Shown here: piece by piece, positions 56,395 to 64,000 of the stretch
How the letters are laid out: the number at the start of each line of letters is the position of its first letter
Numbering within the stretch: position 1 is the first letter of the stretch
NCBI GenBank assembly: GCA_965276635.1
Contig: CBDIBC010000005.1
Location: forward strand, 124,001 to 188,000
Source: CBDIBC01 sp965276635
GTDB taxonomy: Bacteria; Actinomycetota; Acidimicrobiia; Acidimicrobiales; Palsa-688
DNA: 64,000 bases
Reading direction: 5' to 3'
Program-made: the position numbers and the translations under genes
Notes under the pieces: generated by a model
Seen by the model: the letters and a program-made list of their open reading frames with translations, nothing else
Told to the model about the DNA's origin: nothing
The model's database searches: none

Positions 56395-58089
56395 GTGCTC
56401 ACCGTCACCGAGCGACTGGCGGCGAAGATCGACCGCCAAGGTGACCATGAGCTGTGGACCGGAGCGACGGACTCGCGAGGAGCGGGCCTCGTTTCGCACC
56501 AGGGCAAGACGACTACGGTTCGGCGCCTGGTCTGGGAGTCGGCTCACGGCGCCCTCTCCCCCGGCGCGAAAGTCAAGTGCACCTGCTCCGCCGCTCCAGC
56601 CTGCGTCCGCTTGCAACACCTGTCGGCCAGTGGCGCGACACCTGTCAGCGCGACACCTGTCAGCGCGACGCTGCCTGACGCCAGCAGGGCTGTCGCCGCC
56701 CCCAGGCGCGCCCGGGGGCGCAAAGGGATGGGTTCGCTTCGGGAGCTGCGACCGGGGAGCTGGGAGCTTCGGGTGACGGTCGGGCGGTGGGATGACGGTC
56801 GGCCTCGCGTGCTGTCGCGCAGCGTGCGGGCAGACAGCGAAGCTGAAGCGGTTGGTCAGCTTGTCGCCTACCTCGAGGAGATGAACAGCGTCCAGCAACC
56901 CGACAGCCGCGAACTGCGCGACGTGACTGTCGACGAGGCCGTGGAGCGGTTCCTCGTCGAGCACCTCGGTGAGGAGAAGGGCCGAGCGGAGAAGACTATC
57001 GGTGACTACCGCAAGCTCCACCACCGCTGGTTCTCCCCCACCATCGGGTCCCGCCCGGTGAAGCGCGTCGATACGGCTGTCATGGATCAGCTGTTCGGCG
57101 CCATGCGTCAGGCCGGGCTGAGCAGCTCCCGGCTCAGGCAAGCCAAGAGCCTCTACGCCCCGTTCTTCCGCTGGGCAAAGCGGCGCGGGATGATCACCCG
57201 CAACCCGATGGCCGACTTCGAGCTTCCGACAAGTACTCACTGCTCGAAGGAGCGGACGCCGCCCGAGGTCCACGAACTGTGCCTATTGCTGTCGACCGCC
57301 ACGGACGTCGTTCCCGATGTCGCTGCCATCCTCCTCCTCGGGGCCGTCACCGGCATGCGTCGCGGCGAGCTCGTCGGCGTCCGTCGATCCGGCATCGCTT
57401 GGTCAAAGAACCAGATCACCGTAGACAGCGCCATCGGCGAGTCCGGGCGGGTCAAGGCGACCAAGACGCGACGTGGCCGCACGTTTCACCTCGACGCAGA
57501 GACCATGGCGATGCTGCGCCGGCATTGCAATCGCCTTGATGAGCGAGCGTCGGAGACTGGCCATCAGCTTGGCGCGAACTCGTTCCTGTTCAGCCTCGCG
57601 CCCGACTGCGCTACGGCCATGCCGCCGGACTACCTAACCAAGCAGGTCGCGGTCCTCAAGGGCCACCTCGGCATTGAGGACAAGCGGCCGGACGTCATGG
57701 CGCTCGAGGACGAGGCCCTTCGACTCCGTCGTCAGCCAGCGCGACCCCGGCCGGCCGGCATGACAGGCCCGGCGCCCCAAGGCGGAATGTCCTTCCGTGA
57801 GATCGGTCAGCGCCTCGGTCGAAGCGAGCGGTGGGCGGCCCTCGCTGTCCAGGCCGCGGAACGGCGCCGAGGCGCCCCGGTCGAAAAGCTCGCCTTCGAC
57901 GGGTCGATTCTTGCTCTCCGCAAGTTCACCTCCTCCGAGCTGCTCGACGCCGGTTTCAACATCAGCATGGTCGCTCAACGTCAGGGGCACGGGCCACAAG
58001 TGCTTGCACGCCACTACGCCAAGTCCAGAGCGTCTGCCGACAAGAAGGCAGCCGATCACCTGGGTCGCGTCATTCATGGCAAACCGTAG
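56395..58089 (+). CDS. Tyrosine recombinase with degenerate HNH-like N-terminus and inserted helix-turn-helix
   Basis: A 564-residue site-specific recombinase. Residues 1-78 resemble an HNH endonuclease fold (ELWTGATDSRGAG; APACVRLQHL), but the usual active histidines are missing. An Arm-type DNA-binding segment follows (SWELRVTVGRWDDGRPRVLS), then a core-binding domain (EKTIGDYRKLHHRWFSPTIG). The catalytic domain has the box I Arg in GAVTGMRRGEL. A helix-turn-helix insert (FREIGQRLGRSERWAALAVQ) precedes LALRKFTSSELLDAGFNISM, where HxxR appears as LxxR, then RQGHGP and the nucleophile in RHYAK. It lies at the 3' side of tRNA-Lys. Starts at GTG 56395. Confidence 0.85.
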   Translation: MLTVTERLAAKIDRQGDHELWTGATDSRGAGLVSHQGKTTTVRRLVWESAHGALSPGAKVKCTCSAAPACVRLQHLSASGATPVSATPVSATLPDASRAVAAPRRARGRKGMGSLRELRPGSWELRVTVGRWDDGRPRVLSRSVRADSEAEAVGQLVAYLEEMNSVQQPDSRELRDVTVDEAVERFLVEHLGEEKGRAEKTIGDYRKLHHRWFSPTIGSRPVKRVDTAVMDQLFGAMRQAGLSSSRLRQAKSLYAPFFRWAKRRGMITRNPMADFELPTSTHCSKERTPPEVHELCLLLSTATDVVPDVAAILLLGAVTGMRRGELVGVRRSGIAWSKNQITVDSAIGESGRVKATKTRRGRTFHLDAETMAMLRRHCNRLDERASETGHQLGANSFLFSLAPDCATAMPPDYLTKQVAVLKGHLGIEDKRPDVMALEDEALRLRRQPARPRPAGMTGPAPQGGMSFREIGQRLGRSERWAALAVQAAERRRGAPVEKLAFDGSILALRKFTSSELLDAGFNISMVAQRQGHGPQVLARHYAKSRASADKKAADHLGRVIHGKP

Positions 58090-58344
58090 TAGCTGCCGGA
58101 TCGGGGCCACCGCCGAACGCACGTGGAATGGTTTCGAAGCGGCGACTGGCACAGTCCCCCCGGGTGATACGCCTATGTTCATGACACGTGCGCTGACAAA
58201 GTTCGTGACGGTCGGGCGAGCCCCGAGACGGGCCGCGGTTACCACGGCCGGGGCCAAGAGCCGCACCCGCACCCGGGAAGGGAACGCCGACCCGACGAAG
58301 GTGGAGCAGGCAAGTTGCCCGTCGACGGCCAAAACCGAGCACAG

Positions 58345-58390
58345 TTCTCCGGAGCCGGTGGCGGAGGTTCAAATCCTCCCGGGGGCACTA
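58345..58390 (+). other. tRNA 3'-half-like fragment
   Basis: The sequence contains a perfect T arm (GGAGG-TTCAAAT-CCTCC, 58363-58379) followed by CGGGGGC and A, like the 3' acceptor strand and discriminator of a tRNA. No matching 5' acceptor strand (GCCCCCG) or D arm lies upstream. It differs from all tRNAs in this window. It is probably an attachment-site copy of a tRNA end, 255 bp after the integrase. Confidence 0.55.
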
Positions 58391-58597
58391 GCGGAAACCG
58401 ACCCTGACTAGCATGAACGCACAGGTCAGGGTCGTGCTCTTTTGACCGCTGGAACCCGTCCCAGCCCCCGATTTAGCGATGCCTGGGGGAGGAGTGGGGG
58501 AGGACACTGAGCGAGGACCGAGCCGGGAACCACCGACGGTCGCTCGCCGACACCCCAGCAGGACCAGTCGTTCGGGGGTTGTCCATGGCCACCAGAA

Positions 58598-58674
58598 AGT
58601 CCGCAGTTATGGCATGGAAAGTCCGCACTGGTGGCCACGGGAAGTCCGCAGTGCTGACGACGTAGGAGTCCGCA
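58598..58674. repeat. Four copies of AGTCCGCA (IS21-type end repeats)
   Basis: AGTCCGCA occurs at 58598, 58620, 58643 and 58667, spaced 22-24 bp, about two helical turns apart. Multiple short end repeats of this kind are typical of IS21-family termini, where the transposase binds. A 10-bp inverted repeat (TGGCCACCAG 58586-58595, CTGGTGGCCA 58628-58637) overlaps it. The istA remnant begins 90 bp downstream. Confidence 0.7.
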
Positions 58675-58765
58675 CCTCTCGCTGAAGCATCCACCCGAGG
58701 GGTCCCCCCGGCCGGTCACGGTGGCGGTGCAAGCCAACCGCCGGACCGACCGAGGGGACGCCTCC

Positions 58766-59263
58766 ATGAAATCAGCGAGGGAACGAATGGACATGCATGG
58801 CGCCTACAAGGAACTCGGCTCCTATCGGGCTGCCGCCGAGCTATGCGGCACGACGGACAAGATTGTTAGGAGGGCAGTGGCCCGGGCCACTGCCGCCGAG
58901 GAGACCCCCGGCGCCGGCGCTGGCGAGCACAACTATGACCACCACCGGGGTCGACGGCCCGGTGTCTGGACGCCCGGCGACATGTTGGTGTTCGACTGGC
59001 GTGAGATCGGCCCGCTGTTCGTGTCTGCGCGGTTCTGGCGTGGAGCCGGTTCCGGTTCGTGTGCTTCGCCGACAACCTGGGGGCCGAGTCCACCCTGTCG
59101 GCCCTGGCGCAGTGCATGGAGACGATCGGCGGGGTGCCCAAGACGTTGCTCACCGACCGGATGGGTGCTTGAAGGCGACGACAGTGGCGGGGCTGGTCGT
59201 CCCGACGCCGGACTATGTGCGCTTCGTCACCCACTACCTATTTACTGAACTACTGCCTATATA
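58766..59263 (+). pseudogene. IS21-family transposase (IstA-like), remnant
   Basis: From ATG 58766 the frame reads KSARERMDMHGAYKELGSYR and AAAELCGTTDKIVRRAVARA, the N-terminal helix-turn-helix of IstA-type transposases. It then jumps to HHRGRRPGVWTPGDMLVFDW, the start of the DDE domain with the first Asp. Later pieces in other frames read RFRFVCFADNLGAESTLSAL and ETIGGVPKTLLTDRM with the second Asp. The end (YVRFVTHYLFTELLPI) is abrupt. An internal deletion, frameshifts and loss of the last half make it inactive; no istB is present. Confidence 0.8.
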
Positions 59264-59330
59264 GATCCAGGTGAGGGGCCATGTTGGGCATCCGCGGTTT
59301 GGGGGTGGGGTCCTGATAGACAACCGCCCC

Positions 59331-60548
59331 ATGGCCCGCGAGCGAGACGCTTCAACCGATATGGCTGCGGTGGTGGTGCCTCAGGTCGGTCGCCTTGCGG
59401 ATACCGGGGATCGGTTGGAGCCATACCGGGTCGTCGGCCCCGACGGGGTGGCGGTGGAGGCGGTGTCGGCTTGGTTTGCTGATCTGCAGGCTGGGGGTCG
59501 GTCGGTGGCGACGGTCCGGTCGTATGGGATGGACCTGCTGCGCTGGTTCCGGTTTTTGTGGGCGATTGACGTGTCGTGGGATCGGGCGACGGCCGGCGAT
59601 GCCCGCGATTTCTGTCGTTGGTTGCTGGTGGCGGGCAAGCCGGCGCGTCCGCACTGGCGGCATCCAGACGTGCCGGTGGCGGCGACGGCGGTGGCGTACG
59701 CGGCGTCGGTGAGGGTGCATAGCGAGACGGTGCTTCGGGGTTTCTACGATTTTCACCGTGATGCCGGCAGCGGTCCGGTGCTGAATCCGTTCCCGTTGGA
59801 CCGTTCCCGCCGGGGCGGGCGCGCCCACGCCCATCACAACCCGATGGAGCCGCACCGCAACGATCGGACGGGCCGTTACCGGCCGAGGGTCGCGACTCGG
59901 ATCCCGCGGGCGGTCCCCGACGACGAGTTCAACGAGATCTTCGCCAGGTTGCCGTCGCACCGCGACCGTGCTTTGGTGGCGTTCTACGTGTCGACGGGGG
60001 CTCGGGCGTCTGAGCTGTTGTCGGTCACGTTGGGCGGGGTTGATCCGGGCCGTCAGCTGATCAGGGTGATACGCAAGGGCAGCGGGGCGGCCCAGGAGCT
60101 TCCGGCGTCTGTCGACGCGTTCGTGTGGTTGCGGCTGTATCAGGTGGAGATGGGCGAGCTGATCCCGACGGGACGTCGACAGCCGTTGTGGTGGACGTTG
60201 CGCCGCCCGGCGCGTCCGTTGACCTATCACGGCGCGCACCGCATGTTCGAGCGGGTGAACGTGTCGGCGGGGACGGCGGCGACGCTGCACTCGTTGCGTC
60301 ACACGGCCGCCTACCGGATGGCTCTGGACCCGGCGCTGCCGCTCACCGATGTGCAGGCGGTGTTGGGCCACGCCCAGCTCACCACCACCCAGATTTACCT
60401 CACCCCCCGCAAGGAAGACGTGATCCGCCGGGTGCTGGCCCATCACGCCGAGCAGACCCGCCTGGCGGCGGAGCGGGCCGTTCCAGTGGCCGCGCCGGGA
60501 TATCGGCCCGAGACCCTCGAGGTTCTCTTCGGCCGGGCCATTTCGTGA
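59331..60548 (+). CDS. Tyrosine recombinase, first of a coupled pair (Tn554 TnpA-like)
   Basis: About 405 residues from ATG 59331 (the frame is open from 59271). The core-binding domain includes SVATVRSYGMDLLRWFRFLW. The catalytic set is complete: Arg in STGARASELLSV, Lys in IRKGSGAAQELP, His-x-x-Arg in LHSLRHTAAYRM, His in LGHAQL and Tyr in TQIYLTP. The stop overlaps the GTG of the next recombinase (GTGA), so both are made together. Such tandem pairs are seen in Tn554-type elements. The IS21 remnant abuts its 5' side. Confidence 0.85.
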   Translation: MARERDASTDMAAVVVPQVGRLADTGDRLEPYRVVGPDGVAVEAVSAWFADLQAGGRSVATVRSYGMDLLRWFRFLWAIDVSWDRATAGDARDFCRWLLVAGKPARPHWRHPDVPVAATAVAYAASVRVHSETVLRGFYDFHRDAGSGPVLNPFPLDRSRRGGRAHAHHNPMEPHRNDRTGRYRPRVATRIPRAVPDDEFNEIFARLPSHRDRALVAFYVSTGARASELLSVTLGGVDPGRQLIRVIRKGSGAAQELPASVDAFVWLRLYQVEMGELIPTGRRQPLWWTLRRPARPLTYHGAHRMFERVNVSAGTAATLHSLRHTAAYRMALDPALPLTDVQAVLGHAQLTTTQIYLTPRKEDVIRRVLAHHAEQTRLAAERAVPVAAPGYRPETLEVLFGRAIS

Positions 60549-63016
60549 GCGTCGCTGTCGATCAGCCCACCGTGTCATCGTGCCCGGATGCGCTGTTGCC
60601 TGCGGTGGCTGCTGCCGGGTTCCGGCCTCGTTCGATGCCGACGCGTTGGCCAGCAACTTGCCTGTCCGTGCAGGAGTTGTTGGCCCGGCTGATGTCACCA
60701 CCGTTCGTGTTGGAGTCGTCGGCGAAGCAGTCCAGACGTGTCGGGGGCTTGAAGCTGATGGTGGCCTGGCTGGCGGACCAGGCTGGCGAGACCTGGCAGC
60801 AGCGTTGGCTGTCGAGCGGAGCCGACGACGCGGTGGGCGCCTGGCGGCAGGTTCCGGTCGGGTGGCTGCACGCGGGTGGTCATCGAACGGCGTATCGACA
60901 CGAGGCGTTGGTGGAGGCGTTGCCGGTGCTGGTCTCCGCGGATGTGATTCGGCCGTCGCTGCGCTGGCTGGTGGGCGGCGGGCCGGCCAGAGGCGGCCTG
61001 CTCCTGCGAACGCTGGTCGCGTCCCGGGATCCGGGAGGGTTTGCCCGTCTGGGGGCAGCCTGCGACGCCGCTCCGGGCGTCTCGGTGGTGGCGAGAGGCC
61101 AAACGTTGTATCGGGCCGCGATGATCGTCGCCGCCAAGGGTGGCGTGCTCGGCGACATCATCGTCGGCGACCTTCTGGAACTCTTCGACGCCCAAGCCGA
61201 CGCCTACGACAACCCGTCTGCCGGGCGGACGCTGTTCTATCGGCTCCTGCACGACATGGGGACTTTCGGGCCGGCCGCGCCGCCGACCCTTCGAGCATTA
61301 CGCACCGCCGGCCAGCGCAGCCCCGACGAGCTGATCGACCGCTACCGGCTGAAGTGTCGTCCCGTCCGCGATCTGTTGGTCGACTATCTCCGCGAGCGTC
61401 AGCCGGCGCTGGACTACAACAGCTTGGAGTCGCTGGCCAACTTCTTGGGCAAGCTGTTCTGGTCGGACCTGGAACGCCACCATCCCGGCATCGACAGCTT
61501 GCACCTGAGCGTCGGGGTGGCCGACGGGTGGAAGCGACGTCTGCGAACCGTGACAAAGACGGTCACGACGCCCGCAGGGGAAAAGGCAGAGGTGGCCGTG
61601 GAGCGGATCAACTACCGGGAGTGCCTGACCCCGGTGCGGGCGTTCTACCTCGACCTCGCTCACTGGGCGGTGGAGGACCCGGCCCGGTGGGCGACCTGGG
61701 TGGCTCGCTGTCCGGTCGGCGCCGAGGAAATCAACCGGCGCAAGGCCAAACGCAAACTTAAGTCCCGAATGGACTCCCGCACCCGTGAACGCCTGCCGGT
61801 GCTACCCGTTGTCGTGCGCTGTGTCGCCGAACGACGAACTGCCGCGGCCGCGCTTCTCGACGCAGCCCGTCAAGCCGGGCCAGGGGAGCCGTTCATGGCT
61901 GCGGGACTCACGCTGGTGCGCTCCGTCGTCGAGGCTCGTTCGGGTGCTGGCAAGGTCTGGGCCCACAACCCTGCCGATGGCCGACGCCGCGACCTGGTGC
62001 GAGAAGAGGACCACGCGTTCTGGGCCTGGGCCATCGTCGAGGTGCTGCGCTCCACCGGTGTCCGTGTCGAGGAACTACGCGAGCTCAGTCACCACAGCTT
62101 GGTGCAATACCACCTGCCCACCACCGGCGAGATCGTCCCGTTGCTGCAGATCCTTCCCTCCAAGACCGACACCGAACGCCTCCTGGTCGTCAGCCCCGAG
62201 CTGGCCGACGTCCTCGGCGCCATCATCCTGCGTGTCAGCGACGGGACCGGAACCGTCCCGCTCGTCCCCTCCTACGACACCCACGAACGAGTGTGGTCGG
62301 CTCCGGCACCGTTGCTGTTCCAGCGCCGCCTGAACACCGAGACCCGGGTGATCGCCGACAGCATGGTCCGCACCCTGCTCTGCGGCGCTCTGGCTCACAC
62401 CGGCCTCGTTGACCCCGCCGACGGCGAGCCGCTGCGCTACACGCCGCATGACTTCCGCCGAATGTTCATCACCGACGCGGTGCTCAACGGGCTGCCTCCT
62501 CACATCGCGCAGATCATCGCCGGGCACCGCGACATCAACGTCACCATGGGCTACAAGGCCGTCTACCCCGAAGAAGCCGTCCAAGCCCACCTGGCGTTCC
62601 TGGCCCGACGACGATCTCTGCGGCCCAGCGACGAATACCGGACCCCGACCGACGAGGAGTGGCAAGAGTTCCTCGGTCATTTCGAGAAACGCAAGGTCTC
62701 CATCGGGACCTGCGCCCGAGCGTTCTCCACGCCCTGCATCCACGAGCACGCCTGCGTCCGCTGCCCAATGCTGTGGCCCGACCCCGCCCAGCAGCCACGC
62801 CTCGCCGAGATCCGCGACAACCTCAACGCCCGCATCGCCGAAGCCGAACGAGAAGGCTGGCACGGCGAGGTCGAAGGACTCAAGATCAGCCTGGCCGGCG
62901 CGCACGAAAAGCTCACCCAAATCGACAACCGCTCAAACACCGTCCGCGTGAGCATCCCTGTCCGGCTGCGCTCACTGGCGCCAGTGGCAACGAGCACCCC
63001 GACAGCACACCAATAG
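60545..63016 (+). CDS. Large tyrosine recombinase, second of a coupled pair (Tn554 TnpB-like)
   Basis: An 823-residue recombinase starting at GTG 60545. The long N-terminal half (1-480) has no motif I can name. The catalytic domain has Arg in RSTGVRVEELREL, Lys in ILPSKTDTERLL, His and Arg in TPHDFRRMFITDAV, His in IAGHRDI and Tyr in TMGYKAVYPEE. A C-terminal module with CIHEHACVRCPMLWPDP and a helix rich in Arg and Glu may bind zinc and DNA. With the preceding gene it forms a two-recombinase system. No third small gene (TnpC-like) follows. Confidence 0.85.
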   Translation: MSVAVDQPTVSSCPDALLPAVAAAGFRPRSMPTRWPATCLSVQELLARLMSPPFVLESSAKQSRRVGGLKLMVAWLADQAGETWQQRWLSSGADDAVGAWRQVPVGWLHAGGHRTAYRHEALVEALPVLVSADVIRPSLRWLVGGGPARGGLLLRTLVASRDPGGFARLGAACDAAPGVSVVARGQTLYRAAMIVAAKGGVLGDIIVGDLLELFDAQADAYDNPSAGRTLFYRLLHDMGTFGPAAPPTLRALRTAGQRSPDELIDRYRLKCRPVRDLLVDYLRERQPALDYNSLESLANFLGKLFWSDLERHHPGIDSLHLSVGVADGWKRRLRTVTKTVTTPAGEKAEVAVERINYRECLTPVRAFYLDLAHWAVEDPARWATWVARCPVGAEEINRRKAKRKLKSRMDSRTRERLPVLPVVVRCVAERRTAAAALLDAARQAGPGEPFMAAGLTLVRSVVEARSGAGKVWAHNPADGRRRDLVREEDHAFWAWAIVEVLRSTGVRVEELRELSHHSLVQYHLPTTGEIVPLLQILPSKTDTERLLVVSPELADVLGAIILRVSDGTGTVPLVPSYDTHERVWSAPAPLLFQRRLNTETRVIADSMVRTLLCGALAHTGLVDPADGEPLRYTPHDFRRMFITDAVLNGLPPHIAQIIAGHRDINVTMGYKAVYPEEAVQAHLAFLARRRSLRPSDEYRTPTDEEWQEFLGHFEKRKVSIGTCARAFSTPCIHEHACVRCPMLWPDPAQQPRLAEIRDNLNARIAEAEREGWHGEVEGLKISLAGAHEKLTQIDNRSNTVRVSIPVRLRSLAPVATSTPTAHQ

Positions 63017-63367
63017 ACATCCGCCACCGATTTCCGCGGTCGGCCCCATCGCTCGAGCCCCGATTTCAAGTTCAGAGAATACGGCACCCGGCCGGACTTC
63101 TGCCTGGCTGCGGACCCGGCGTCGAAGGCTCGATCCCGACCGCAAGGCCCGAGACCTGACCCTCCAGCACCATCGGGGCTCACACCCTGCAGCGGGGCTC
63201 CGCCTCGCGCCCCACCCTGACGCGCCCAGCTCTCCCCAAGGACTCACGATCATTTTCCGTCAGCATGCAAGCTTTGACCGGGTTTGTCAGTTACCGCCGA
63301 CACCAAGGACACGACGCCGGTCACCGTTCGTTAAAACCTCGATCATGTCGTTCGGATCTGGCGGCGG
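63017..63367. other. Gene-free region after the recombinase pair
   Basis: No gene, RNA or clear repeat is seen in these 351 bp. It lies between the recombinase stop and the end of the broken Crp/Fnr gene and probably contains the end of the mobile element; I cannot define its boundary. Confidence 0.35.
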
Positions 63368-63990
63368 TCAGTTCAGCACGTAGGGCGCCGGGTCGGGAAT
63401 AATTATGAAGTGCCGGCTCAAGAGCTCAGCCAAGGGTCCTTCGGCGCGCAGCTCGCCGACGCGATGGGTGATCCGGCACACCGCCCCCTCACGCCCGGGC
63501 ATCCTTCGGCCAACGCGAGTAGATGTCGGATGATGCGCTGTCGGACCCGGCCGAACCCGGCCAAGGTGAGCTCGTCGAGGATGTCATCGATGTAGAGAGC
63601 CAGCTGATCGCTCACCGCAGTCGCCACGCTCGGCTGGGACCGACGAAGTTCGTCGAAGCGGTCGCGGGACAGCCGCAGCGCGATGTCGGTGACCGCCTCG
63701 AAAATGACCGGGAATCGGCGTCCAGCCAGCGCGGCCAGGCCGAGGACGTCCCCACTGTGCAGGTACGCCACCGTCAACTGACGTCCGTCCCCGCTGGAGA
63801 CCGCCACCCGGAACAGCCCGGCGATGACCAAACCGAGGGGAGCGTCGCGGTAGGCGCGGCCGGCAGGCACTTCTGCCCGTACCGCTTCCTCGAGGACCTC
63901 ATCAACTAGCGACGAGGTCAAACCGCCCAGCACGCTCCGCGCCACGGCGTCTCTCACCACGGCCGGCTCAAAGGGATCCGTAGGACTCAT
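63368..63990 (-). pseudogene. Crp/Fnr-family regulator with damaged DNA-binding end
   Basis: The N-terminal cyclic-nucleotide-binding-like domain is intact: LGLVIAGLFRVAVSSGDGRQ, LTVAYLHSGDVLGLAALAGR, FEAVTDIALRLSRDRFDELR. The dimer helix and start of the winged helix follow (RVRQRIIRHLLALAEG). Then the frame breaks: the other frame reads VCRITHRVGELRAEGPLAEL and ends LLSRHFIIIPDPAPYVLN before a stop at 63368-63370. Compared with family members, the middle of the helix-turn-helix is missing between THR and VGELRAEG. So both a deletion and a frameshift hit the DNA-binding domain. The intact reading ends at 63418 with 190 residues. Confidence 0.75.
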
Positions 63991-64000
63991 TGGAAGTCCC

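Noticed and set aside
56186..58390. tRNA-Lys 3' end duplicated as the attR of the integrase element
   Set aside because: The tRNA-like fragment at 58345-58390 has a different T arm and acceptor, so it is not a copy of tRNA-Lys.
62659..63159. Third gene (TnpC-like) after the recombinase pair
   Set aside because: The only open frame overlaps the large recombinase and lacks helix-turn-helix or DUF6262-like features.

Overview
The window is high-GC DNA from an actinobacterium. Actinobacterial marks are a WhiB-family protein, a mycothiol-dependent (MDMPI/DinB-like) protein, class II DAHP synthase, and the order tig-clpP-clpX-folC-ndk-mreBCD-mrdA-rodA-(TIGR03960/TIGR03936)-rne-rplU-rpmA-obgE-proB-proA-nadD-rsfS-leuS. 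The secreted 'YWLVASDGGIFSFGD' repeat protein and the single clpP would suit the Acidimicrobiia or a relative; that placement is inference. The mre/mrd/rod genes imply a rod-shaped cell.

Layout. (1) 1-1211: 5' part of leuS and tRNA-Ala(GGC). (2) About 1.2-12.8 kb: an accessory island at the 3' end of tRNA-Ala, between leuS and rsfS. It holds an integrase remnant, a divergent ArsR/AHSA1 versus DHA2-type MFS locus, two decayed cytochrome P450 genes, a CopG-VOC pair, a WhiB protein lacking its fourth cysteine, a secreted repeat protein, a second VOC protein and a UvrA-like ABC protein. (3) 12.8-46.1 kb: the housekeeping supercluster, nearly all on the minus strand. Plus-strand or inserted units in it are DAHP synthase, a secreted glucosaminidase-like protein, a MoxR/VWA/SPFH/Tim44-like block, PspA with a partner, and 6-phosphogluconate dehydrogenase. 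(4) 46.1-53.7 kb: tRNA-Pro, tRNA-Gly, an AT-richer gap with a 39-residue hexapeptide-repeat ORF, a GGDEF-EAL protein, a Kelch-type surface protein, a nucleotidyltransferase-like protein and an MFS transporter. (5) 53.7-64 kb: tRNA-Arg with a broken integrase, a primary-like sigma factor, tRNA-His, tRNA-Lys, then a mobile-element zone. That zone has a 564-residue tyrosine recombinase, a tRNA 3'-half fragment, an IS21-type remnant, a translationally coupled pair of tyrosine recombinases and a broken Crp/Fnr gene.

How the genes work together. tig-clpP-clpX covers protein folding and degradation; mreBCD-mrdA-rodA is the elongasome; rne, rplU, rpmA, obgE and rsfS serve RNA turnover and ribosome assembly; proB/proA make proline and nadD makes NAD. 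The SPFH protein with zinc ribbons, the Tim44-like protein, MoxR-VWA and PspA may form a membrane-stress module comparable to Bacillus YdjFGHI. Three of the tRNA genes have integrase genes or remnants beside them, so the window shows repeated integration and decay around a conserved core.

The most unusual features are the (RTFSVG)6 mini-ORF at 46802-46921, the nested inverted repeats in the divergent promoter at 2608-2686, the membrane module at 18.2-26.2 kb, and the multi-domain recombinase at 56395. All family names come from reading translations and motifs; no database search was run.
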